Source: Elizabethkingia argenteiflava (lineage in GTDB: Bacteria > Bacteroidota > Bacteroidia > Flavobacteriales > Weeksellaceae). From it: 55,182 nt of DNA. The stretch is from the NCBI RefSeq assembly GCF_009904105.1, contig NZ_JAAABJ010000651.1, forward strand, positions 1 to 55,182. The letters are read 5' to 3'. The position numbers and the translations under genes were made by a program. The notes below the pieces were generated by a model. That model saw nothing but the letters and a program-made list of their open reading frames with translations, did no database searches and was not told the origin of the DNA. Positions within the stretch are counted from its first letter, which is position 1. The number at the start of each line of letters is the position of its first letter. Positions 36,277 to 46,527 of the stretch are shown here, one piece after another.

Positions 36277-37160
36277 TAATCATTATACACAGATGTTTTA
36301 TAGGCGATAAGAGTGTTTTTCATAAGCATCGCTCTAGTCATGGGGCCCACTCCGCCCGGTACGGGTGTAATCCAACTGGCCTTTTTCTGGCAGCTATCAA
36401 AATCCACATCACCTGCCAGGTGGTAGCCTTTTTCGGAGTTATCCTCTACTCGGGTGATTCCTACATCAATAATCACAGCATTTTCTTTTATCATGTCCGC
36501 TTTCAGAAAATAAGGATCTCCCAATGCGGTAATGACAATATCTGCTTTCTTTATATGCGCTTCAATATCCTTGGTGTAAGAGTGGGTAAGGGTTACTGTA
36601 GCATTTCCTGGGAAATCTTTTCGACCCATTAAAATACTCATAGGCCGCCCTACAATGCGACTTCTGCCAATAATCACACAGTGCTTACCCTGGGTTTCTA
36701 TCTGGTATTTTTCCAGTAGGGTTAAGATCCCAAAAGGCGTTGCGGGTAAAAAACTGTCCATTTCCAATGCCATCTTACCAAAGTTCTCTGGGTGAAAGCC
36801 ATCCACATCTTTTCGGGGATCGATGGCCATAATAATTTTTTCCTGATCAATTTGTGCAGGTAGTGGCAGCTGGACGATAAAACCATCTATTTTTTTAGAC
36901 TTATTTAACTCCTGGATTTTTTCCAATAGTTCAGATTCGGAAACCGTAGCCGGAAATTTGACCAATGAGGAAGTGAAACCTACTTCTTCACAATCTTTTA
37001 CTTTACTATTTACATAAGCTTTGCTCGCAGCATTATTCCCCACCAATATTGCAGCTAAATGGGGAGGGCGTCTCTTGTTTGCAATAATTTTTTGTACTTC
37101 CGCTCTTATTTCCTGTTTTATTTCTTTGGATACGATTAAACCATTAAGGATGTTTGCCAT
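36276..37160 (-). CDS. folD: Methylenetetrahydrofolate dehydrogenase / cyclohydrolase
   Basis: 294 residues, normal. It interconverts 5,10-methylene- and 10-formyl-tetrahydrofolate. Motifs: the AYVNSKVKDCEEVG segment with catalytic Lys in YVNSK, QLPLPAQID, the DVDGFHPEN segment, GRSRIVGRPMS and PVPGGVGPMTRAMLM near the end. Between pgi (31 bp upstream) and queE (overlapping), so probably one transcript. Confidence 0.96.
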   Translation of the reverse strand: MANILNGLIVSKEIKQEIRAEVQKIIANKRRPPHLAAILVGNNAASKAYVNSKVKDCEEVGFTSSLVKFPATVSESELLEKIQELNKSKKIDGFIVQLPLPAQIDQEKIIMAIDPRKDVDGFHPENFGKMALEMDSFLPATPFGILTLLEKYQIETQGKHCVIIGRSRIVGRPMSILMGRKDFPGNATVTLTHSYTKDIEAHIKKADIVITALGDPYFLKADMIKENAVIIDVGITRVEDNSEKGYHLAGDVDFDSCQKKASWITPVPGGVGPMTRAMLMKNTLIAYKTSVYND

Positions 37161-37191
37161 TTTTCTTTTTTTTACTTTTTATAGATTTATC

Positions 37192-38835
37192 CTATTTATA
37201 CTTTTTATAAAAATTAATTAATCCATTTGTAGAGCCATCATGGGATGTGATCTCATTTGGTTTTTGTAGTTCCGGAAGAATTTTGTTGGCCAATGCCTTT
37301 CCTAATTCTACCCCCCATTGGTCGAAGCTAAAAATATTCCAGATCACTCCCTGAGCAAATATTTTGTGTTCGTAGAAAGCAATTAATTGTCCCAAGCTAA
37401 AGGGGGTAAGTGCTTCAAAAATAAAAGAATTGGTAGGTTTGTTGCCCAGGAAGGTTTTAAAGTTGGTCAGAAAACTGACTTCTGTTTCATTTTTTTTGGT
37501 TTTCTTTAATTCCAGAACAACCTCTTCTTTAGTTTTACCGAAAGCTAAAGCTTCCGTTTGGGCAAAAAAGTTAGCCATAAGCTTCTCTTGATGGTCGCTG
37601 AGAGGATTGTTAGATTTAGCATAAGCGATAAAATCTGCGGGGATAAGTTCCGTACCTTGGTGTAATAATTGATAAAAAGCGTGTTGCCCATTGGTGCCGG
37701 GTTCTCCCCATATAACAGGGCCTGTTTTGTAAGCTATAAAAGCACTGCTTCTATCTACAGATTTGCCGTTACTTTCCATATCTCCCTGTTGTAGATAGGC
37801 AGGGAACCGGTCTAAGTATTGGCTATAGGGTAGTATGGCATAGGAGCTGGCATCAAAAAAGTTGCGGTACCAAATCCCTAACAAAGCCATTATTACAGGT
37901 ATGTTATTCTGAAATTCTGTATTTCGAAAGTGTTGATCGCTATTTTGTGCTCCGCGCAGGAGTTGTTCGAAATTATCATATCCTACAGCGAGGATGATAC
38001 TTAAACCTATAGCGCTCCACAGTGAATATCTTCCGCCTACCCAATCCCAGAATTGGAAAATATTTTCTTCGGCAATACCAAAATTTTTCACCACTTCAAC
38101 ATTGGTAGAAATAGCAACAAAGTGTTTTGCAACATCTTGTTCCCTTCCTGCTTGCAGGAACCACGATTTTGCCGATAGCGCATTGGTCATGGTCTCTTGG
38201 GTAGTGAAGGTTTTGGAAGCAATGATAAATAAAGTAGTTTCGGGATTGAGGTTTTTAAGTACCTCCGCAAGATGGTTTCCATCTACATTGGAAACGAAAT
38301 GGGTGTTTAATCGTGTTTTATAATGTTGCAGTGCATTGCACACCATCACAGGTCCTAAATCGGAGCCGCCTATCCCAATATTCACGATATCGCTAAAGGG
38401 TTTACCAGAAAAACCCTTATGCTGGCCTGAAATAACTTTCTCTGAGAAAGTTTTCATCTGTGCCAGTACCCTCAGAATATCCTCGTTGATATCTTCACCT
38501 TTGATGGTAATTTTCTCCTCTCCAAAATTCCTTAGTGCTGTATGGAGAACTGCGCGATTTTCAGTCTGGTTAATAAAATCACCAGTAAACATTTTTTCAA
38601 TAGCATCTTTGAGCTGACATTCTTCGGCTAGTTTCAAAAGTAGCTTGAGAACTGTTGAATCAATAAGGTTTTTAGAGTAATCGAACAGCAAGTTTTCTTT
38701 TTGAATTGAAAACTCCGAAAACCTATTTTTATTTTCTTGAAATAAATATTTTAGATCAAAATTATGGGTAGCAAAATAATCTTTTAATAAGGCCCAGGTT
38801 TTGGTTTCTGTCGGATTAATGGTGTTTAAAGACAT
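37192..38835 (-). CDS. pgi: Glucose-6-phosphate isomerase
   Basis: 547 residues, the long (E. coli-like) Pgi. Signatures: [45 protein letters not shown] (core WDWVGGRYS), [16 protein letters not shown] and the closing [10 protein letters not shown]. It catalyses glucose-6-P to fructose-6-P. First gene of the pgi-folD-queE unit, with a -7 element at 38859-38866. Confidence 0.97.
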   Translation of the reverse strand: MSLNTINPTETKTWALLKDYFATHNFDLKYLFQENKNRFSEFSIQKENLLFDYSKNLIDSTVLKLLLKLAEECQLKDAIEKMFTGDFINQTENRAVLHTALRNFGEEKITIKGEDINEDILRVLAQMKTFSEKVISGQHKGFSGKPFSDIVNIGIGGSDLGPVMVCNALQHYKTRLNTHFVSNVDGNHLAEVLKNLNPETTLFIIASKTFTTQETMTNALSAKSWFLQAGREQDVAKHFVAISTNVEVVKNFGIAEENIFQFWDWVGGRYSLWSAIGLSIILAVGYDNFEQLLRGAQNSDQHFRNTEFQNNIPVIMALLGIWYRNFFDASSYAILPYSQYLDRFPAYLQQGDMESNGKSVDRSSAFIAYKTGPVIWGEPGTNGQHAFYQLLHQGTELIPADFIAYAKSNNPLSDHQEKLMANFFAQTEALAFGKTKEEVVLELKKTKKNETEVSFLTNFKTFLGNKPTNSFIFEALTPFSLGQLIAFYEHKIFAQGVIWNIFSFDQWGVELGKALANKILPELQKPNEITSHDGSTNGLINFYKKYK

Positions 38836-38858
38836 TGATTTAATCTTTTTTTAAGATG

Positions 38859-38866
38859 CAAATTTA
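38859..38866 (-). promoter_or_regulatory. -7 element of pgi
   Basis: TAAATTTG on the minus strand fits TAnnTTTG, 24 bp before the pgi ATG. No clear TTTG box at the normal spacing. Confidence 0.45.
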
Positions 38867-38913
38867 AGCAATCGTATTGGATTTCTTGGACTTTGCTAAC
38901 CGAATAATCCATA

Positions 38914-38944
38914 AAAAAGAGACGGTGATAGAACGTCTCTTTTT
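38914..38944. terminator. Bidirectional terminator upstream of pgi
   Basis: AAAAAGAGACG / CGTCTCTTTTT, an 11-bp stem with a 9-nt loop and T runs on both strands. It would stop minus-strand transcripts coming from the 39 kb region before they reach pgi. The next stretch, 38945-39375 (431 bp), shows no gene, no long repeat and no tRNA that I can recognise. Confidence 0.75.
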
Positions 38945-39375
38945 ATTTGATTTTTAATTCAATATTCGAAATTTTAGCGATCAGTATTGCTTAGAATTCG
39001 AGTTTAGGGTAATCCTAAGTTACAGAAAATCCTTAATTATAGCTATAGTCTCAGAAAGTTTCAAGAGAGTTCCACTAGATCTAGCTTTATTGTGGATAAG
39101 TTAGAAATAAAAATTATGCGATTTTTTTCATAATCTGTTCATGGAGATGTAATATCTACTTAAGTATAAAAAATTCCCTCTGATAATAGTCAATGAACCG
39201 GGTTCTTTTGACTAAATACTCTGCGCTTTTTAAAATTTTATTCTGCTGAAGGTATGCTTATTTTTTTCGGAGTGAGCCTGTTTTTATACTGATACAGCAC
39301 ATGGTCACTATTTAGAGCTGCAAAGTGGAGTTTCTTTATAAAATGGACTTACTGTATTCTTTATCTTTATTAAGG

Positions 39376-39744
39376 CTAGCCGATGAGTTTTTTGTATTTA
39401 TAAATATTATCCAAGATAGCCCAAAGGTTAAGAAGACTTAGCACTCCGGTAATGATTAAGCCTAATGGATCATTCAGATTATAAAGCAGTATACCTATCA
39501 TAATCGGAAAAATCATAATAGCTCCGATTGCCCTTGTTTTAGGAGGGATAATTAACATTCCCCCTAAAACTTCTACAACGGCAACTATATACATAAGGCC
39601 GGTAATAGAAGATAGGCTGGTGAATGCTTTTTGCTGATAGGGAGAGGGTTTTGGAGCGGGCATATAATTAAGAAATTTGTCGAGACCTGCATTGATAAGG
39701 ATGAGCCCAAATAATAAGAAAATGATAAATTTTATAACTCTCAT
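39376..39744 (-). CDS. DoxX-family membrane protein
   Basis: 122 residues with four hydrophobic helices and the DoxX-like pattern LFGLILINAGLDKFLNY at the start, LMYIVAVVEVLGGMLII in the second/third helices and MIFPIMIGILLYNL. These small proteins are widespread and of uncertain function, sometimes linked with redox or quinone handling. Monocistronic, divided from lon by the hairpin at 39779-39818. Confidence 0.75.
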   Translation of the reverse strand: MRVIKFIIFLLFGLILINAGLDKFLNYMPAPKPSPYQQKAFTSLSSITGLMYIVAVVEVLGGMLIIPPKTRAIGAIMIFPIMIGILLYNLNDPLGLIITGVLSLLNLWAILDNIYKYKKLIG

Positions 39745-39778
39745 GGTTTAATGATTTAATAGTTGTAAACGAAATTAA

Positions 39779-39818
39779 AAAAAATAAGCTTTACACATTA
39801 TTGTAAAGCTTATTTTTT
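39779..39818. terminator. Terminator of lon
   Basis: A perfect 17-bp stem AAAAAATAAGCTTTACA / TGTAAAGCTTATTTTTT with a CATTAT loop, 25 bp beyond the lon stop. Symmetric A/T runs make it bidirectional. Confidence 0.85.
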
Positions 39819-39842
39819 TAATATATATTACAAATAATATAT

Positions 39843-42242
39843 TTAAAGTGCTATTTCTATCACTTCATTCATTTTGTTTACATAATGTATATTGAGATTT
39901 TTCAGATATTCTTTTTTAATCTCTTCAACGTCTTTTTGATTGGCTGCGCATAGAATAACGTCTTTTATTCCGGCTCTTGTTGCAGCGAGTAACTTTTCTT
40001 TTATACCACCTACAGGCAATACTTTCCCCCTCAGAGTGATCTCTCCGGTCATGGCCAGATTGGGTTTTACTTTTTGATTGGTAAAGCTAGAAACCATTGA
40101 GGTGAGCATTGCAATACCTGCCGAAGGCCCATCTTTAGGAGTGGCGCCTTCCGGTACGTGTATGTGTATGTTTTTGTCGTTCAATTCATCTTCTCTAATA
40201 CCAAGGGTTTCATACTTGGCTTTGATATATTCTAAAGCTATAGTCGCCGATTCTTTCATAACGTTTCCTAAGTTTCCAGTCATGGTGAGGGTGGTGCCCT
40301 TTCCCTTAGATAAGATGCTTTCAATAAATAAAATATCTCCCCCTACGCTGGTCCAAGCTAGGCCTGTTACCACCCCGGGTACATCTGTAGTTTCAGACAG
40401 GCTTTTAGGACGGGGAACCCCCAGTATTTCATCTATTTTTTCGGTGGTGATTTTGGTGTCATAGGTGTTTTCCATAGCTTTTTGTAAGGCTACCCACCGT
40501 ATAATTGATGCGATGTTTTTCTCCAGCCTTCTTACACCACTTTCGGAGGTGTGGGCTTCTATAATATGTGCGATTTCTTTGCTCCCTAACTTAATTGCAT
40601 CAGAGCTCAATCCATTTTCTTTTAGTTGCTTACTGATGAGGTGTCTTTTGGCAATTTCAGTCTTTTCTTCAAGCGTATAGCCAGACAGGTCTATAATTTC
40701 CATTCTGTCTAGTAAGGGACGTTGAATCGCACTTATATTATTGGCAGTTGCAATAAACATGACTTTAGATAAGTCATAGCCATATTCCAGAAAATTATCG
40801 TAGAAGGCATTATTCTGTTCTGGATCTAAAACTTCTAAAAGAGCAGAAGAGGGGTCTCCGTGTATGCCGGAGCCTATCTTATCGATCTCATCTAGTACCA
40901 CCACTGGATTTGAAGTTTCAGCTTTCTTTATAGCTTGAAGAATTCTTCCCGCCATAGCGCCTATGTAAGTTTTACGGTGTCCGCGAATTTCGCTTTCATC
41001 ATGTAGTCCGCCCAAAGAAATGCGAATATACTTTCGTCCCAGAGCATCTGCTATTGACTTTCCTAAAGAGGTTTTACCCACACCAGGAGGACCAGATAGA
41101 CAGAGAATAGGAGATTTCATGTCATTTTTCAGTTTGAGCACTGCCATATGCTCTAAAATTCTTTTCTTAATATCTTCCAGACCAAAATGGGCCTTGTCTA
41201 AAATGCGTTGTGCTTTTTTAAGATCAAAACTATCTTTGGAGTAGTTACCCCAGGGAAGATCGGTAAAGAAATCCAGATAATTACGCTGGACATTGTAATC
41301 AGGAGAGTTGGGATTTTGGCGAAGAAGCCTTGAAAGTTCTTTTTGGAAGTGCTGTTCAACATCTTGGTTCCAGTTTTTCTTCTTTGCTTTTTCACGCAGT
41401 TCTTCAGCATCGCCTTCTGTACCTCCGCCTAATTCCTCTTGTATGGTCTTTATTTGTTGGTTTAGAAAGTATTCTCGTTGCTGTTTATCCAGGTCGCGGC
41501 TGGTTTTCTGATGTATCTGATTTTTTAGCTCTATTTTTTGAAGGTCTTCAAAAAGAAGCTCATAGCATTTGGAGGCTCTCTGATAGAGATCTTTAATCTC
41601 CAGTAGCTGTTGCTTTATCTCCGGAGTAAAGCTCGCATTTGAACAGACAAAGTTGAGCAAGTCTATTTCTCCCGATATATTTTTTACGGCAAAATTTGCG
41701 GCATTAGGTATATTCGGATCAATCTCAATAATGCGTAAGGCAATATCTTTAATATTTTCTATTAAAGCGGAGAATTCTTGTTTTTCTTTTTTAGATTCAG
41801 TATCCTTTAGTCGGGAGATTTCAGAAGTGAAATAAGGCTCTTTAGAGAGCGTTTTTTTTATTTTACACCGCTCTACTCCTCTAATGATTGCGGTAATATT
41901 TCCTTCAGGAAGATTAATTATTTTTAGGATCTTACCTAGGGTGCCAATACTATTTAATGAAGCAAGACTGGGTTCCTCTTCTGAAGCATTCTTTTGACTG
42001 GTTACTGCGATAAGTTTTCCTTGTTGGTGAGCTTCTTGCAGTAGTTTGATAGATTTTTCTCTTCCCGCGGTAATAGGCATAATTACCTTTGGGAACAACA
42101 CTATATTACGTACTGCAAGCAGAGGGAATATTTTTTGTTTTTTTTCAGTCTCTTTTTCATGGTTATTTTGTATATCTTCTTCGATAATGTTGAAGCCCTC
42201 CTCTAAGAAATCTTCGATCTCTAATATTTCTTTGTCACTCAT
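39843..42242 (-). CDS. lon: ATP-dependent protease Lon
   Basis: 799 residues from [16 protein letters not shown]. Domains: LON N-terminal substrate domain (begins near [10 protein letters not shown]), coiled middle, AAA+ ATPase with Walker [12 protein letters not shown] and Walker [11 protein letters not shown], and C-terminal S16 protease with catalytic Ser about 707 ([10 protein letters not shown]) and Lys about 750 ([10 protein letters not shown]). It degrades damaged and regulatory proteins in the cytoplasm. The upstream 24 codons of the longer frame have no similarity to Lon starts. Monocistronic. Confidence 0.96.
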   Translation of the reverse strand: MSDKEILEIEDFLEEGFNIIEEDIQNNHEKETEKKQKIFPLLAVRNIVLFPKVIMPITAGREKSIKLLQEAHQQGKLIAVTSQKNASEEEPSLASLNSIGTLGKILKIINLPEGNITAIIRGVERCKIKKTLSKEPYFTSEISRLKDTESKKEKQEFSALIENIKDIALRIIEIDPNIPNAANFAVKNISGEIDLLNFVCSNASFTPEIKQQLLEIKDLYQRASKCYELLFEDLQKIELKNQIHQKTSRDLDKQQREYFLNQQIKTIQEELGGGTEGDAEELREKAKKKNWNQDVEQHFQKELSRLLRQNPNSPDYNVQRNYLDFFTDLPWGNYSKDSFDLKKAQRILDKAHFGLEDIKKRILEHMAVLKLKNDMKSPILCLSGPPGVGKTSLGKSIADALGRKYIRISLGGLHDESEIRGHRKTYIGAMAGRILQAIKKAETSNPVVVLDEIDKIGSGIHGDPSSALLEVLDPEQNNAFYDNFLEYGYDLSKVMFIATANNISAIQRPLLDRMEIIDLSGYTLEEKTEIAKRHLISKQLKENGLSSDAIKLGSKEIAHIIEAHTSESGVRRLEKNIASIIRWVALQKAMENTYDTKITTEKIDEILGVPRPKSLSETTDVPGVVTGLAWTSVGGDILFIESILSKGKGTTLTMTGNLGNVMKESATIALEYIKAKYETLGIREDELNDKNIHIHVPEGATPKDGPSAGIAMLTSMVSSFTNQKVKPNLAMTGEITLRGKVLPVGGIKEKLLAATRAGIKDVILCAANQKDVEEIKKEYLKNLNIHYVNKMNEVIEIAL

Positions 42243-42318
42243 AACTTGTGTCAGTTTGTCATAATAAAAATAAGCTCTATTGGAAAATGATCCGGGAGTA
42301 GCCCTATTCTCCAATTAG

Positions 42319-42349
42319 ATACTATGGCGCAATAGCCATGCCATAGTAT
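42319..42349. repeat. 10-bp inverted repeat upstream of lon
   Basis: ATACTATGGC / GCCATAGTAT, a perfect stem with an 11-nt loop, 77 bp upstream of the lon start and 119 bp after the stop of the gene upstream. It has no U-tract on either side. It could be a regulator-binding site for lon or a weak terminator. Confidence 0.5.
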
Positions 42350-42467
42350 AATAATGTGCTTTTTAGGACAAATTTTCTTTCTTTGTTATTTATGCATGAT
42401 GAATTTCCTTTTTACAAGTACTTCAACCTTATCTCTAATATTTGAAGGTGGGAATTAGATGTTGTTT

Positions 42468-43025
42468 TTAGAGCTGTAGAGCTGTAGTTTTTGGAAAGAC
42501 TTTAGAAGAGGCATTCTCAGTTTCTTTATCAGGATTCAATAGCCTTTTTTTGATGATACTGCTCATGTCTTCTGGAAGCTGGCTCCCGATGAGTATCTTT
42601 TTCCCATTCATGAGGGTGATTTTGATCGCTTGACTACCTTTCATAGTATAAACGACTTCATCTTCTGCTTCTCGGTAACCCCATCCCCAATAATCCGTGA
42701 GTGGAGAATATTGCTTTACCGATATTTCTTCCATGTCTATCCAAGGATAAGAGCGATGGGAACAGAAAGGGAAATATCTTATGTGTAGTCCGTCTTCTTT
42801 GATGAGCGCTCTCAGTGTTATCTGGTGGCAGAAATATAAAAAGCAGATATAAAAGACTGTGACCACGCTTAATGCAATAGAAGCAGTAGGGGTATTATCT
42901 AGGCTTTTATCTAGTATAAAGTATTGATATAGTGTATATAGCATTAGGGTTAAGGGACTCCATAGCAGAACATAACACCAAGTAGATAATTTTTGTTTTT
43001 CTTCATATAAGATATTATTATTCAT
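42468..43025 (-). CDS. Two-helix membrane protein with PH-like C-terminal domain
   Basis: 185 residues from MNNNILYEEKQKL. Two hydrophobic helices (about 15-37 and 50-72) are followed by a soluble domain with ISVKQYSPLTDYWGWGYR and ITLMNGKKILIGSQLPEDM. The pattern WG-x-G-R followed by G-x-x-I-LIGSQ resembles bacterial PH-like membrane proteins of the DUF6141 kind; this is tentative. Start chosen just before the first conserved charged stretch. Function unknown. Confidence 0.65.
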   Translation of the reverse strand: MNNNILYEEKQKLSTWCYVLLWSPLTLMLYTLYQYFILDKSLDNTPTASIALSVVTVFYICFLYFCHQITLRALIKEDGLHIRYFPFCSHRSYPWIDMEEISVKQYSPLTDYWGWGYREAEDEVVYTMKGSQAIKITLMNGKKILIGSQLPEDMSSIIKKRLLNPDKETENASSKVFPKTTALQL

Positions 43026-43289
43026 TGTTATTTGGTTTTTTAATATATTTTGGTTATAAAAATACATTTTTTTTGGAATATAAAGTAGCATTGTAAAAAT
43101 AATATATTTGATTTAGCTAGAAGTTTCTTCTTTGTATTAGGAACAGGCATACGAATGATATGTGGCATATTTTTTATTTCAAATCTGGAGGGGTACTAAA
43201 AAAAATTCTTTATTCCACTAAAAATGTTTATTTTCGCACCTTAATGTTAGAGTTCAACCCGAATAGATTTAAACGAAATATATTGATTA

Positions 43290-45443
43290 ATGGCAGTTTT
43301 AGGTGAAATTAGAAAGAGACCTTGGATTTTAATAGGTTTTTTAGCCATTGCGCTTTTGGCTTTTTTGGTGAATCCCGATAGCTTGGATAAAGTGTTTGGA
43401 AAAGATCCTAATATTTTAGGAGTAATAAATGGAGAAAAAATTACCCGCGAGGAATTAGATAGCCAGCTTTTCCTCTTACAGCAACAGGGACAAGGACAAC
43501 CTAAAGAAGTGTTAGAAGAGCAGGCATGGAAAATGCTGGTACAATCTAAATTAATAGAGCAGCAATTCAATAAACTGGGATTAGAATTAAGCGATGAGAT
43601 GTTCTGGAATCAGATCCAGTACGATCCTATGTTCGCACAAAATCCTCAACTGTTCGATGCGAAAGGCAATTTTAAACTCCAGGAGTTAAAAAGGGAGATA
43701 GAATCGATAAAAGCCCAGAGCCCAGAACAATATTCTAACTGGTTACAAATAAAGCGAGGGATTCAATATCGAATCATGGCAAGACAATTTTTTGCCAATA
43801 TTACCTCAGGTGTGACCGCTAATAACAAAGAAGCTGCTGAAATTTTAAAGCAACAACAACAACAGGCGAATATTGATTATGTAAAAGTAGACTATACCGG
43901 CTTCCAAAGAGCTAACCCTGTAAAGGTCACCACTCAGGATCTTGCAAACTATATTAAACAACATCCTCTACAATTTAAAACAGAGGCCTCTAGAAATATA
44001 GGAATGGTGGCATTCCTTGCAAAACCTAGCGCACAGGATGAATCAGCTGCGTTAGCAGAAATTAATAAGTTATATACGCAGGGTATAGATATGGGGGATG
44101 GAATTGAAAGTTTTCAAAATACCAAGAATGACTCTATGTTTGTAAAGGTAAACTCTGAATATCCTTTCAATCCTCAGTATTTACCACTGAGCCAACAGCC
44201 TGATCAGATCAAGGGTTTTTTGAATACGGCAGGAATAGGACAATCCTTTGGTCCTTATAAGGTAGAAGATCGCTATTTTTTTGTTTCCAAACTGATAGGG
44301 AAGCAACGAGGAGATTCTGTGAAATCAAGGCATATTCTTATTGCGTTTAAAGGGAGTCCTGCGGATCAAGCAGGAGCAGAGAAGAGAACAAAAGAAGAAG
44401 CCAAGAAATTGGCAGATAGTATCGGGGGCATTATAAAAGCCAATCCTGCAAAATTTGTAGATTTCTTAAAGTTCTCAGCTGATTCAGGTTCTGCCGCACA
44501 AGGTGGAGAGTTAGGCTGGACTACACCGGAAACACCCTTTGTTCCAGAATTTAAGGCTTATTTAGAGCATAATCCAAAAGGAGCTGTAGGAGTAGTTGCT
44601 ACACAGTTTGGGTATCATATTATTAATATTGAAGATAAGAAACCTGGGCCTATAGGGTATAAAGTGGCCAATCTTGTAAAAGAGATTAAGCCTTCTGAAA
44701 AAACCACCAATACGGTCTATACACAAGCTAATAAATTTATCCAGGAGGTACAAGGAAAGAGTTTTAATGAATTTAGTAGTATAGCTAAGAAAAACAACTA
44801 TATATTTGTTAACCCTAAAATGGCAAAACGTTTTCAGGGACAGATTCAAGGGATTAATACCGATAAAGATGCAGAGGTGCTGGCTTGGGCTTTTGATAAA
44901 AAGACGAAAATTGGAGATACCAATATCTTTACGAGCAGTAATGGAGATTATATTGTCGCTTATCTAAAAACTAAGCAGGAAGCAGGGCTTGTTGATCCTG
45001 AATCGGTTCGCTCAGAAATAGAACCTCTTGTTAAAAACCAACTCTTGGCGCAGAAGATTATTTCCAAGATCAATGCTCAAAAAGTTACTTCATTAGATCA
45101 GTTGGCTAAGCTTTTCGGTGTCGTAAAAGAGAGTCAGCAGGTAGGCATTTTTAATACCATGATTTCAGGAGGAATGGAACCTAAGGTAGCTGGGGCAGCA
45201 TTTGGTGTAAAGCCCAATCAATTATCCAGACCCATAGAAGGTAGAACCGGAGTATATATGTTGGTGACGAAGTCTATCAGTCAAAATAATAAACAAGGTG
45301 GAGATGTTAAATCTGTGGTTCAGACGCTAATGCAGCAGAATGCACAGCAATATAGCCAAGCCTTATTGCGCAGTCTTGAGGATCAGGCAAATATTAAGGA
45401 CTATAGGATAGAAATTTATAATAAAACAGCCCATAGAAACTAA
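43290..45443 (+). CDS. ppiD: Periplasmic peptidyl-prolyl isomerase PpiD/SurA-like
   Basis: 717 residues. N-terminal membrane anchor (WILIGFLAIALLAFLV, about 11-27) and SurA_N-like helical domain starting NILGVINGEKITREELDSQ (in parts: INGEKITREEL). A parvulin (PpiC) domain at about 345-450 has VKSRHILIAF, the GGELGWTTP segment and HIINI. A second, degenerate parvulin-like region follows. It assists folding of exported and outer-membrane proteins at the periplasmic face. Followed by a palindromic terminator. Confidence 0.9.
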   Translation: MAVLGEIRKRPWILIGFLAIALLAFLVNPDSLDKVFGKDPNILGVINGEKITREELDSQLFLLQQQGQGQPKEVLEEQAWKMLVQSKLIEQQFNKLGLELSDEMFWNQIQYDPMFAQNPQLFDAKGNFKLQELKREIESIKAQSPEQYSNWLQIKRGIQYRIMARQFFANITSGVTANNKEAAEILKQQQQQANIDYVKVDYTGFQRANPVKVTTQDLANYIKQHPLQFKTEASRNIGMVAFLAKPSAQDESAALAEINKLYTQGIDMGDGIESFQNTKNDSMFVKVNSEYPFNPQYLPLSQQPDQIKGFLNTAGIGQSFGPYKVEDRYFFVSKLIGKQRGDSVKSRHILIAFKGSPADQAGAEKRTKEEAKKLADSIGGIIKANPAKFVDFLKFSADSGSAAQGGELGWTTPETPFVPEFKAYLEHNPKGAVGVVATQFGYHIINIEDKKPGPIGYKVANLVKEIKPSEKTTNTVYTQANKFIQEVQGKSFNEFSSIAKKNNYIFVNPKMAKRFQGQIQGINTDKDAEVLAWAFDKKTKIGDTNIFTSSNGDYIVAYLKTKQEAGLVDPESVRSEIEPLVKNQLLAQKIISKINAQKVTSLDQLAKLFGVVKESQQVGIFNTMISGGMEPKVAGAAFGVKPNQLSRPIEGRTGVYMLVTKSISQNNKQGGDVKSVVQTLMQQNAQQYSQALLRSLEDQANIKDYRIEIYNKTAHRN

Positions 45444-45463
45444 GGCTAGAATACAGATTAAAT

Positions 45464-45499
45464 ATACTAAAAGCAACCCCTAGGGGTTGCTTTTAGTAT
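45464..45499. terminator. 36-bp perfect palindrome after ppiD
   Basis: The 18-base left half ATACTAAAAGCAACCCCT (45464-45481) is followed directly by its exact complement (45482-45499), centred on CTAG. It sits 20 bp after the ppiD stop and just before the promoter of the MCE gene. In RNA the tip would open to a small loop and the arm ends in TTTTAGTATTTATT. Confidence 0.8.
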
Positions 45500-45513
45500 T
45501 TATTGAATAATTT

Positions 45514-45540
45514 TTTGTACCTCAAAAAACCTTATATTTG
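45514..45540 (+). promoter_or_regulatory. Promoter of the MCE gene
   Basis: TTTG (45514-45517), a 15-nt spacer (shorter than usual) and TATATTTG (45533-45540). Transcription would begin near 45547, making the ATG at 45503 impossible and supporting the GTG at 45560. Confidence 0.5.
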
Positions 45541-45559
45541 CCTATTAAAATATATATTA

Positions 45560-46507
45560 GTGAAAATTTCCAAAGAAGTTAAAGCAGGGTTAATTGCGAT
45601 TTTAGCCATTGTTGGTTTTATTATGATCTTTCAGTTTATGAAGGGGAAAAGTATTTTTTCAACAGATGATAACTATTATGTAAAATATGAGAATGTAGAA
45701 GGTTTGGCCAAGTCCAGTCCGGTGTCAATCAATGGATTAAAAGTGGGTCAGGTGGAAGAAATAAAACCCATAGCCCGCAATGGAGGGAGTATTTATTTTG
45801 TTGTTAAAATTAGTGTTAATAAGGATTTTCTTTTTTCAAAAAACTCAAAGGTTGAGATTTTTGAGCCAGGTTTTATGACAGGAAAGGAAGCTCGGATTAA
45901 CTTAGCAAAAGATCAGCTGTATGCCAAAAGTGGTGATACCCTAAAAGGAGCCTATCAGCATTCTATTATGAAAAGCTTAACCTCCCAAATAGGGCCTGTT
46001 AAAGATAAACTGGAAGCGGTATTACTCGGTTTAGATTCTGCTGTGGTTAATACTAATAAAATTATAGATATAGAAAACAGAAGAGAAATAAAACTTCTTT
46101 TAAAGAATCTTAATACTACGGTAGAAGCGTTTAAACTAACCTCTCAAAATGCTAGCAAGCTTTTGGCAGGAAGTGAAGGCAAATTGAATAATGTTCTGGA
46201 CAACGCTAATAAAACCATGATTACAGCTAATCAAGCTGTGGGTAAATATGGTAAAGTTGCAGAGAGCATCAATACCCAACAGCTTGATGAGGTGATTACA
46301 AAATTCAGCGAAACCTCGGTTAAGCTGGATAAAATTATTACAGGGGTAGAAGCTGGTCAAGGTTCTTTAGGAAAACTAGCCAAGGATGAAGAGCTATACA
46401 ATAATTTGAATAAATCGGCAGCATCTTTAAATGCTCTTATAGAAGACCTGAAAGTAAACCCTAAACGTTATATTAATATTTCGGTATTTGGGAAATCTTC
46501 TAAATAA
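45560..46507 (+). CDS. mlaD: MCE-domain lipid transport protein (MlaD family)
   Basis: 315 residues, GTG start before KISKEVKAGLIAI. One N-terminal membrane helix (about 9-25) and one MCE domain (about 33-115) with YVKYENVEGLAKSSPVSING and GLKVGQVEEI, then a long helical tail with NVLDNANKTM repeats. MCE proteins hand phospholipid from the outer membrane side to an MlaEF ABC transporter. mlaE and mlaF are at 33.8-35.3 kb on the other strand, so the system appears split. Start chosen because the longer frame runs through the promoter. Confidence 0.88.
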   Translation: MKISKEVKAGLIAILAIVGFIMIFQFMKGKSIFSTDDNYYVKYENVEGLAKSSPVSINGLKVGQVEEIKPIARNGGSIYFVVKISVNKDFLFSKNSKVEIFEPGFMTGKEARINLAKDQLYAKSGDTLKGAYQHSIMKSLTSQIGPVKDKLEAVLLGLDSAVVNTNKIIDIENRREIKLLLKNLNTTVEAFKLTSQNASKLLAGSEGKLNNVLDNANKTMITANQAVGKYGKVAESINTQQLDEVITKFSETSVKLDKIITGVEAGQGSLGKLAKDEELYNNLNKSAASLNALIEDLKVNPKRYINISVFGKSSK

Positions 46508-46527
46508 TTATTAAATTTAGAGTAGAT

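Noticed and set aside
38945-39375. RNase P RNA, tmRNA or tRNA in the gap
   Set aside because: No conserved RNase P, tmRNA or T-loop (GGTTCGANTCC) sequence is visible on either strand.
40078-40464. 128-codon plus-strand ORF
   Set aside because: Antisense to the Lon protease domain.
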